A DNA stretch of 9,828 bases, taken from contig CADBTX010000104.1 in NCBI GenBank assembly GCA_902797705.1, positions 1 through 9,828 on the forward strand, given 5' to 3'. The position numbers were made by a program, and so were the translations under genes. This stretch comes from an uncultured Lachnospiraceae bacterium (GTDB lineage Bacteria; Bacillota; Clostridia; Lachnospirales; Lachnospiraceae). Shown here piece by piece: positions 1-6,181 of this stretch. Below the pieces are notes generated by a model. The model saw only the letters and a program-made list of their open reading frames with translations. It did no database searches and was not told the DNA's origin. The stretch's first letter is position 1; each line of letters opens with the position of its first letter.

Positions 1-26
1 AGCTTCGCTGACACCTTAGCGATTAG

Positions 27-72
27 GGGAGGCTTAAATAAATGGCATTGTTGTAAGAAAGCCTCTCTTTTT
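27..72 (+). terminator. Rho-independent terminator of an upstream gene
   Basis: Bases 27-35 (GGGAGGCTT) pair with 59-67 (AAGCCTCTC) to give a 9-bp stem with one G-T pair. The loop is 23 nt and the stem is followed directly by TTTTT at 68-72. This fits an intrinsic terminator for a gene that ends to the left of the window. The loop is longer than usual, so strength is uncertain. The element overlaps the promoter of the transporter gene, whose -35 lies inside the loop. Confidence 0.6.
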
Positions 73-79
73 ATATAAT
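51..79 (+). promoter_or_regulatory. Sigma-A-type promoter of the MATE transporter gene
   Basis: TTGTAA at 51-56 (4 of 6 to TTGACA) is separated by exactly 17 bp from a perfect TATAAT at 74-79. The expected transcription start is near 86, giving a leader of about 43 nt to the ATG at 129. The promoter is embedded in the terminator of the preceding gene. Confidence 0.7.
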
Positions 80-128
80 GGTGGAACATGTGGCTAATGG
101 TTTTTAACCGGAGGGGATGAAGGCAACA

Positions 129-1523
129 ATGAACAGATTTATCGGCGACAGAGCATTTTATAAAAGGGTTCTGACCATAGCGATACCCATTATAATCCAA
201 AATGGTATCACGAATTTCGTGAGCCTTTTAGACAATATCATGGTGGGACAGACCGGAACAGAGCAGATGTCAGGGGTGGCTATAATAAACCAGCTCTATT
301 TTGTGTTTTATCTCGCCGTATTCGGAGCTGTTTCCGGAGCCGGGATATTTACCGCCCAGTATGTGGGGCAGAAGAACGACGAGGGCGTGCGTTATACAGT
401 GAGGTTCAAGCTTCTCCAGGCTGTGCTGATCTCCGCGGCGGCAGCCGTTATCTTCACTGTTTTCAGAGAAGAACTGATAATGCTGTTCCTCCATGAGCAG
501 GGGGAAAATATCGATCCTGCAATGACCCTCTTTTTCGGCAGCAGGTATCTTTCTGTCATGATAGTGGGTCTTCTTCCCTTTGCCGTCACACAGTGCTATG
601 CAGGCACCCTTCGCGAAACGGGGCAGACGATGGTCCCGATGATAGCAGGGCTTGTGGCTGTGAGTGTCAATCTTATCCTGAATTACATACTTATCTTCGG
701 CCACTTTGGGGCTCCGGCCATGGGAGTTGTGGGAGCGGCTGTTGCCACCGTCATATCCCGCTTTGCAGAGCTTTTTATAGTGGTGGGATGGACCCATCTG
801 AATAAGGACAGAAATCGCTTTGCCGACGGTCTTTACAGGGGATTCAGGATCCCCGGCACCCTTTTCTGGAAGATACTGTTAAGGGGTACGCCTCTTTTTT
901 TGAATGAGCTCCTATGGTCAGCGGGAATGGCTGCCCTGACCCAGTGCTATTCTGTCAGGGGACTTGGAGTAGTGGCGGCCTTCAACATTTCCGGGACCAT
1001 ATTGAACCTCTTTAAGGTATCTGTTATCTCTATGGGTAATGTGGTGGCTATTATGATAGGACAGATCCTTGGCTCCGGGGACATGTCAGGTATAGTGGAG
1101 ACGGATAACCGCCTCATAGCCTTCTCCATGTTCCTCTCAACGATACTGGCCTTGATCCAGATAGTCCTGTCACCGGTATTTCCCGAGTTCTACAATACTT
1201 CGGAGGATATAAAGAAGCTGGCATCGGAATTCATAAGGATCTCAGCCCTGTATCTGCCGGTGGAGGCCTTCCTGAACTGCGCATACTTTACCATAAGGTC
1301 CGGCGGAAGGACTGTCATAACCTTCTTATTTGACTCCGTATTCCTGTGGCTGGTGTCCTGGCCCGCGGCCTTTTTCCTTACCCGATATACTTCAATGGAT
1401 ATCGGAGTCCTCTATGCCCTGGTGCTTTCCCTGGATCTTATAAAGGTCGTTATCGGCTTTATGATGCTGAAAAAGAGGATCTGGATAAGGGATCTGGTGG
1501 GAGAAGCAAGGGCTTCCGCTTGA
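129..1523 (+). CDS. MATE-family multidrug/Na+ (or H+) antiporter
   Basis: This is an integral membrane exporter of the MATE family, which expels cationic drugs or metabolites in exchange for Na+ or H+; the substrate cannot be read from sequence. Counting from the upstream ATG at 117, the protein is 468 residues, normal for the family, and very hydrophobic, with about 12 predicted helices in two MatE repeats. Family-like motifs are LDNIMVGQTG (38-47), GAGIFTAQYVGQ (74-85), RETGQTMVP (166-174) and LNYILIFG (188-195). Two starts are possible. The ATG at 117 touches the GGAGGGG at 110-116, so it has no spacing. The ATG at 129 (residue 5) has that purine run 12 nt upstream and a GAAGG at 119-123 with 5-nt spacing, so I prefer 129. 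It has its own promoter, and the next gene has another, so it is probably monocistronic. No terminator is evident after the stop. Confidence 0.93.
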   Translation: MNRFIGDRAFYKRVLTIAIPIIIQNGITNFVSLLDNIMVGQTGTEQMSGVAIINQLYFVFYLAVFGAVSGAGIFTAQYVGQKNDEGVRYTVRFKLLQAVLISAAAAVIFTVFREELIMLFLHEQGENIDPAMTLFFGSRYLSVMIVGLLPFAVTQCYAGTLRETGQTMVPMIAGLVAVSVNLILNYILIFGHFGAPAMGVVGAAVATVISRFAELFIVVGWTHLNKDRNRFADGLYRGFRIPGTLFWKILLRGTPLFLNELLWSAGMAALTQCYSVRGLGVVAAFNISGTILNLFKVSVISMGNVVAIMIGQILGSGDMSGIVETDNRLIAFSMFLSTILALIQIVLSPVFPEFYNTSEDIKKLASEFIRISALYLPVEAFLNCAYFTIRSGGRTVITFLFDSVFLWLVSWPAAFFLTRYTSMDIGVLYALVLSLDLIKVVIGFMMLKKRIWIRDLVGEARASA

Positions 1524-1568
1524 AAAGTTCCCGGAAAATTACGTTTGGATAAAAAAGATCAAGTAAAG

Positions 1569-1584
1569 TGATTAAAATTATCCG
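1569..1584 (+). repeat. Upstream copy of a direct repeat flanking the leuA promoter
   Basis: TGATTAAAATTA followed by TCCG lies just upstream of the -35 element. It matches the copy at 1631-1650 (TGATTAAAAATTA, then ATCCG after a short insertion). The two copies start 62 bp apart, close to six helical turns. It may be an operator half, but AT-richness makes chance similarity possible. Confidence 0.5.
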
Positions 1585-1612
1585 TGGTCAAATCGCAGAT
1601 AGGTGATATAAT
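1585..1612 (+). promoter_or_regulatory. Extended -10 promoter of leuA-araC
   Basis: A perfect TATAAT at 1607-1612 is preceded by TG at 1604-1605, giving an extended -10. TGGTCA at 1585-1590 (4 of 6 to TTGACA) sits 16 bp upstream of the -10. The start of transcription should be near 1619, giving a leader of only about 42 nt. That is too short for a T-box or leucine leader-peptide attenuator, so control by a DNA-binding protein is the more natural option. Confidence 0.7.
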
Positions 1613-1620
1613 AACATTCA

Positions 1621-1633
1621 TCAATTTGATTGA
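1621..1633. repeat. Small inverted repeat at the leuA transcription start
   Basis: TCAAT-TTG-ATTGA is a perfect 5-bp inverted repeat with a 3-nt centre, just downstream of the predicted transcription start. It overlaps the first bases of the second direct repeat. It could be part of an operator, but short AT-rich palindromes are common. Confidence 0.35.
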
Positions 1634-1650
1634 TTAAAAATTACAATCCG
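1631..1650 (+). repeat. Downstream copy of a direct repeat flanking the leuA promoter
   Basis: TGATTAAAAATTA followed by CAATCCG lies in the leader between the predicted transcription start and the ribosome binding site (GGAGG, 1650-1654). It matches 1569-1584 with a one-base indel and an extra CA. A protein bound here would be placed to block initiation or early elongation. Confidence 0.5.
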
Positions 1651-1660
1651 GAGGATCGAC

Positions 1661-3655
1661 ATGCAGAACAGGGAGAAATATCAGATTCAGTATTTTATGC
1701 CTAAGAAGCCTACATATGAGTGGGCTAAGAAGGATCATATCACGAAGGCGCCGGTATGGTGCAGCGTGGATCTCAGGGATGGCAACCAGGCCCTTATAGA
1801 ACCCATGAGCCTGGAGGAAAAACTGGAATTCTTTGAGATGCTGGTAAAGATCGGTTTTAAGGAGATTGAGATCGGCTTTCCCGCAGCATCGGAAACAGAG
1901 TATAAATTTGCCCGCACCCTTATAGAGAGAAAGATGGTGCCGGAAGATGTTACTCTGCAGGTGCTGACCCAGGCCAGGGATCACATAATAAAGAAGACCT
2001 TTGAAGCGGTAAAGGGAGCGCCAAAGGCCATTATCCACCTCTACAATTCCACATCCGTGGCCCAGAGAGAGCAGGTATTCAAGAAGAGCAAGGCCGAGGT
2101 AAAGAAGATAGCGGTGGACGGCGCCAAGCTCCTGAAAAGGCTTGCGGATGAGACCGAGGGGAATTTCTCCTTTGAGTATTCTCCCGAGAGCTTTCCCGGG
2201 ACAGAGGTTGAGTACGCGATAGATGTATGCAACGCTGTGCTTGACATATGGAAGCCGGACAAGAAAAACAAGGTCATCATCAATATCCCCACCACTGTTG
2301 AGAACGCAATGCCCCACGTTTTCGCGACCCAGATCGAGTGCATCAGCAACAGCTTAAAGTACAGGGATGCGGTGGTACTTTCACTTCATCCCCACAACGA
2401 CAGGGGCTGCGGCATTTCGGATGCTGAGCTGGGACTCCTTGCGGGAGCGGACAGGATAGAGGGTACACTTTTCGGCAACGGCGAAAGAACCGGAAATGTG
2501 GACATTGTTACCCTTGCCATGAATATGTTCACCCATGGCGTGGACAGCAAGCTGGACTTTTCAAACATCACTTCCATAGGTGAGACCTATGAGAGGCTTA
2601 CAAGGATGCATATACATGAGAGGCAGCCCTACGGCGGAGCTCTTGTGTTTACGGCTTTCTCCGGATCGCATCAGGACGCCATCGCCAAGGGCTTTACCTG
2701 GAGAAAGCACCATATGGACAGGCCCTGGAGCGTGCCCTATCTTCCTGTGGATCCAAAGGATCTGGGACGCGAATATGACGGTGACGTGATCCGTATCAAC
2801 TCCCAGTCAGGAAAGGGCGGCGTAAGCTTTATCCTTAAGACAAATTACGGAATGCAGGTTCCGAAGGAAATGCAGGAGGATGTGGGATACACCGTAAAGG
2901 GCATCTCGGATCACGAACACGCCGAGCTTTCTCCGGATCGGGTATACCATATATTTGAAGACAAGTACATTCATAATGACGGAGTCTTCTCCATCCCGGA
3001 GTGCCATTTTGATAAGCAGAAGGAGGGCATGCTGGTAAAGGCCACCATAAGACGGAACGGCAAAGACGTGGTGGTGGCGGCCAACGGAAACGGACGTCTG
3101 GATGCCGTAAGCAACGCCATAAAGTCATATTTTGATATTTCCTATGAACTGTCCACCTATGAGGAGCACGCCCTGAGCCGCGGTTCCTCCAGTAAGGCCT
3201 GCACTTATGTGGGCATAACCTGTGACGGCAGGAAATACTGGGGCGTGGGTATAGATGAGGATATCATCACATCATCGATAAATGCACTGACCGTCGCCGT
3301 GAACCAGCTGGATAAGATAGCGGGGGACGGCAGTGACAAGGATAAGAGGATCACGGAGATCATGAACTATATCCAGGAAAATTATCTCTCAGTGACACTG
3401 GATGATCTCTCAAAGGAGTTCTATCTTTCAAAGCCCTATCTTTCAAAGTACATAAGGGAGCAGTCCGGCGCAACCTTCAGCGAGAATGTGCAGAAGATCA
3501 GGCTTAAGAAGGCCTGCACCCTTCTCAAGAACGGGAACATGAAGGTGGAGAGAGTGGCGGAAAACGTGGGCTACCCAAGTGTTGAGCATTTCAACAGGCA
3601 GTTCAAGAAACGCTACGGAATGACACCTGTGCAATATAGAAACGGCAGAAAGTAA
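1661..3655 (+). CDS. leuA: 2-isopropylmalate synthase fused to an AraC-type DNA-binding domain
   Basis: LeuA condenses acetyl-CoA with 2-oxoisovalerate, the committed step of leucine synthesis, in the cytoplasm. The ATG at 1661 follows GGAGG (1650-1654) by 6 nt. The catalytic barrel covers about residues 25-310, with the metal/substrate motif DLRDGNQ (37-43), HPHND (243-247, the HxH metal ligands) and GNGERTGN (272-279). SQSGKGG (381-387) marks the yeast/actinobacterial-type enzyme. About 435-555 is the LeuA dimer domain that in relatives binds leucine for feedback inhibition. The unusual part is about 563-660: a full AraC/XylS double helix-turn-helix domain, with a first HTH around 578-600 and the typical end VGYPS...F.RQFKKRYGMTP..YR. 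The linker (about 551-562) is Gly/Asp/Lys-rich and the frame is uninterrupted. Normal LeuA of this type ends near residue 555. I infer a leucine-responsive enzyme-regulator, possibly autoregulatory. No leuB, leuC or leuD is adjacent. Confidence 0.95.
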   Translation: MQNREKYQIQYFMPKKPTYEWAKKDHITKAPVWCSVDLRDGNQALIEPMSLEEKLEFFEMLVKIGFKEIEIGFPAASETEYKFARTLIERKMVPEDVTLQVLTQARDHIIKKTFEAVKGAPKAIIHLYNSTSVAQREQVFKKSKAEVKKIAVDGAKLLKRLADETEGNFSFEYSPESFPGTEVEYAIDVCNAVLDIWKPDKKNKVIINIPTTVENAMPHVFATQIECISNSLKYRDAVVLSLHPHNDRGCGISDAELGLLAGADRIEGTLFGNGERTGNVDIVTLAMNMFTHGVDSKLDFSNITSIGETYERLTRMHIHERQPYGGALVFTAFSGSHQDAIAKGFTWRKHHMDRPWSVPYLPVDPKDLGREYDGDVIRINSQSGKGGVSFILKTNYGMQVPKEMQEDVGYTVKGISDHEHAELSPDRVYHIFEDKYIHNDGVFSIPECHFDKQKEGMLVKATIRRNGKDVVVAANGNGRLDAVSNAIKSYFDISYELSTYEEHALSRGSSSKACTYVGITCDGRKYWGVGIDEDIITSSINALTVAVNQLDKIAGDGSDKDKRITEIMNYIQENYLSVTLDDLSKEFYLSKPYLSKYIREQSGATFSENVQKIRLKKACTLLKNGNMKVERVAENVGYPSVEHFNRQFKKRYGMTPVQYRNGRK

Positions 3656-3681
3656 GGCTATTCAAAACGGGCCGAATAATC

Positions 3682-3706
3682 TATAATAGAGAGATCGTAA
3701 GGGGGG
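3682..3706 (+). promoter_or_regulatory. Promoter -10 and strong ribosome binding site of the kinase pair
   Basis: A perfect TATAAT lies at 3682-3687, predicting a start near 3694 and a leader of about 22 nt. The -35 is weak: TTCAAA at 3661-3666 has 4 of 6 matches but only 15-bp spacing, so an activator may be needed. AAGGGGGG at 3699-3706 is 9 nt before a TTG at 3716 and fixes that non-ATG codon as the start. Confidence 0.55.
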
Positions 3707-3715
3707 TACCCTATT

Positions 3716-6181
3716 TTGCACGAGGATTTCAGCGGCGAAACGAGAAAGCTGTCCCATGTGGTGCTTATAATTACCATTACGGTTTTCTCAATAGTTCTTG
3801 TTTCATTAAATTTCAGACAGGGGTGGGAGAAATGGACCATCCCTGTTATCTGTGCCGTTGTAGCCACCGTGTTCATGATCCATATCTTAGGCAGGTTCAG
3901 GGAAAAAGAAAGGATATACATATATTCCCTCGTTCTCATTTTCGAGCTGTTCTACTATATCTTCAATATCGACGTTCTGTATAATGCAACACCTATTTCC
4001 ATGCTTTTTGTTATGCTTATCTCCATGACAAAGGAGAGAAGGCTTATCATCTCAACCGCTTTTACGGGATCCACGGCCCTGCTTTTCAGGATATTTGACA
4101 GCGACAATCCCGGCAGGCTCATATGGCATGCAATGCTTATCTGGATCGCGGCAGCAGCAAGTCTGAGGATACTCAATGAAGTAACGAAGACGGAGATCTC
4201 TTACGGAAGATATATCGCGGGATTAAAGAATCAGAATAAAAGTGCGGACGATTTTCTGGCAAATGTTTCCCATGAGATCAGAACTCCTGTAAATGCAGTG
4301 ATAGGCCTCACAGGAGTATGCCTTGAAAAGGAAAAGGATCAGGAGATCATTGATAATCTGAAGCTGGTATCGGAGGCAGGACACCGGCTTTCGGAGCAGA
4401 TAAGCGATATCCTTGATTATTCGGAGATCGAGAGGGATGCCCTGGCGGTCAATATAGAAGATTACAGGATGGTAACCCTGATAAAGGATCTTATTCAGGA
4501 ATTCAATATCTACAAGGATTCCGGGGTGGAGCTCATCATGGATGTGGATCCAGGTGTGCCTTCGGTCATGAGGACCGATACCCAGAAACTGAAGCGTATC
4601 CTTTGGCACGTTATCTCCAATGGTTTTAAGTACACCGCAAGGGGCGGGATATATGTGCATATCAGTGCGGCCCCGCAGAAGTACGGGACAAATCTCAGGA
4701 TAGATGTGACGGACACCGGCATCGGAATGACCGAGGATGAAAAAGAGAAGATCTATGAGCACTTCTATCAGTCTGATTCCGGAAGGAGCAGGACGGGAAG
4801 CGGACTGGGTCTTGGCATGAGTATCGCCAAGGGCTTTACCGAGGCTCTTGAAGGCTTTATCACGGTAAACAGCAGCCCCTCCGGAGGCACGAGCGTTCGT
4901 ATCTGCATACCCCAGGCTGTGGCAAATGACAGTCCCTGCATGGTCTTCTCCAATCCGGAGGAGAAGGTGGTCGGAGGATTCTTTACATTTGAAAAGATAG
5001 AAGAGCCCTTTGTGAGAGAAGCCTATAACCGGCTTATTACAGACACCGTAAAGGGATTAAAGAGCACCATGCACAGGGTGGACAGCTTAAGAAATCTGAG
5101 GGTTCTGAAGGACAGTCTTCATATGACCCATCTCTTTGTGGGTGAGAGTGAATATCTTTCCGATCCGGATTATTTCGAGTCCCTGGCCTCCGAGATGATG
5201 GTGATCCTTGCCTGCAGCAGCAGCTTCCTTCCGGAAAAGGGCTCAAAGGTAAAGATATTGAGAAAGCCCCTTTGCAGCTTCGATATCGTTGAACTCGTTA
5301 ATTCCGATGTAAATAACGAAGAGGACGAGGAAAGCCGCCTGTACTGCCTGAATGTCAGGATACTGGTGGTGGATGATGAGGCCATGAATCTCATTGTGGC
5401 AAAAAGCGTGCTTGAAAGATACGGCATAGATGTCACTACCGCTTCCTCCGGAGTGGAAGCCATCGACTGCTGCATGAGATATGATTTCGATCTTATTTTT
5501 ATGGACTATATGATGCCCAGAATGGACGGCATTGAGACCGCAAGGAAGATAAGGGCCTTAAGAAAAGACGGGGCCGTTCCCAAAATGGTGGCCTTTACCG
5601 CAAATGCCGTCAGTACCGCAAAGGAAAAGTTTGTCAACGAGGGCTTCAGCGCCTTTTTAAGCAAGCCCATAGAACTGAATGAGCTTGAGAGAGTATTAAA
5701 GACGCTGCTTCCGGAGTCTTCGGTCTACTACAGGAAGGCGGGAGCCGCGGAGTCTGCCGTTCAAGAACCTTCGGAACTCGAGGCGGCTGTTCCCGGTATC
5801 TTCCAGGAGGAGATGCCGGAGGATTTCATGCGCCTTGAAGAGAAGGGCGTGGATACAGAAAAGGGCATGGGTTACTGCTTAAAAGACAGAGAGATGTATA
5901 TTGCCGTTCTGGAGGAGTACGGAAAGGACGGCGCGGCAAAGATGGAAGAACTGGATAGATATTATTCCGGAGAAGAGTGGGATGACTTTGTGATAAGGAT
6001 CCATTCCGTAAAGAGTTCTTCTCTGATGATAGGGGCGGAAAAGCTTTCCGGAACGGCTAAAAAGCTGGAGGAAGCAGCCAAGGAAGGGGATGTTTCCTTC
6101 GTAAAGGAGAATTATCCTCTGTTTCTGCCTGAATATAGGGCGCTGGTAGAGACCATAAGGGAAATATATGGTGATACGTAA
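3716..6181 (+). CDS. Hybrid sensor histidine kinase with degenerate receiver, receiver and HPt domains
   Basis: This is a membrane-bound multistep phosphorelay kinase of 821 residues. It begins with TTG; the next in-frame Met is residue 54, which would lose the first helix. Five or six hydrophobic segments fill about 13-152 with only short loops outside. The HisKA H-box NVSHEIRTP has H186. The HATPase domain (about 285-400) has the N-box Asn302, DTGIGM (333-338) and GSGLGLG (361-367). Residues about 405-530 look like a receiver fold that has lost its phospho-acceptor Asp. A normal receiver follows (547-665) with D553/D554, phospho-acceptor D597, T628 and K650. The C-terminal HPt domain (about 702-818) has H763 in RIHSVKSSS. 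The input signal is unknown because no extracellular or PAS sensor domain is visible. It overlaps the next kinase by 14 nt, so the two are probably translationally coupled. No DNA-binding output domain is present. Confidence 0.93.
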   Translation: MHEDFSGETRKLSHVVLIITITVFSIVLVSLNFRQGWEKWTIPVICAVVATVFMIHILGRFREKERIYIYSLVLIFELFYYIFNIDVLYNATPISMLFVMLISMTKERRLIISTAFTGSTALLFRIFDSDNPGRLIWHAMLIWIAAAASLRILNEVTKTEISYGRYIAGLKNQNKSADDFLANVSHEIRTPVNAVIGLTGVCLEKEKDQEIIDNLKLVSEAGHRLSEQISDILDYSEIERDALAVNIEDYRMVTLIKDLIQEFNIYKDSGVELIMDVDPGVPSVMRTDTQKLKRILWHVISNGFKYTARGGIYVHISAAPQKYGTNLRIDVTDTGIGMTEDEKEKIYEHFYQSDSGRSRTGSGLGLGMSIAKGFTEALEGFITVNSSPSGGTSVRICIPQAVANDSPCMVFSNPEEKVVGGFFTFEKIEEPFVREAYNRLITDTVKGLKSTMHRVDSLRNLRVLKDSLHMTHLFVGESEYLSDPDYFESLASEMMVILACSSSFLPEKGSKVKILRKPLCSFDIVELVNSDVNNEEDEESRLYCLNVRILVVDDEAMNLIVAKSVLERYGIDVTTASSGVEAIDCCMRYDFDLIFMDYMMPRMDGIETARKIRALRKDGAVPKMVAFTANAVSTAKEKFVNEGFSAFLSKPIELNELERVLKTLLPESSVYYRKAGAAESAVQEPSELEAAVPGIFQEEMPEDFMRLEEKGVDTEKGMGYCLKDREMYIAVLEEYGKDGAAKMEELDRYYSGEEWDDFVIRIHSVKSSSLMIGAEKLSGTAKKLEEAAKEGDVSFVKENYPLFLPEYRALVETIREIYGDT

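Noticed and set aside
1..78. Open frame running from base 1 to a TAA at 76-78 as the tail of an upstream gene
   Set aside because: It would run through the terminator hairpin and into the promoter -10, and its residues show no recognisable family signature; the other two frames stop by position 19.
1503..1516. GAAGC-aagg-GCTTC hairpin at the end of the transporter gene as a terminator
   Set aside because: The stem is only 5 bp, lies inside the coding region and has no T-tract after it.
1613..1660. T-box or leucine leader peptide controlling leuA
   Set aside because: The predicted leader is about 42 nt with no leucine-codon-rich ORF, no T-box motif and no terminator hairpin.
1634..2317. Long open frames on the - strand opposite leuA, the kinases and yicC
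   Set aside because: They lie within well-recognised + strand genes, show no family motifs and lack ribosome binding sites; they are by-products of codon composition.
3362..3655. Internal start producing a free AraC domain from Met568 of LeuA
   Set aside because: A GGAG at 3355-3358 precedes the ATG by only 3 nt, and starting there would remove the beginning of the first helix of the AraC domain. A fused protein is the simpler reading.
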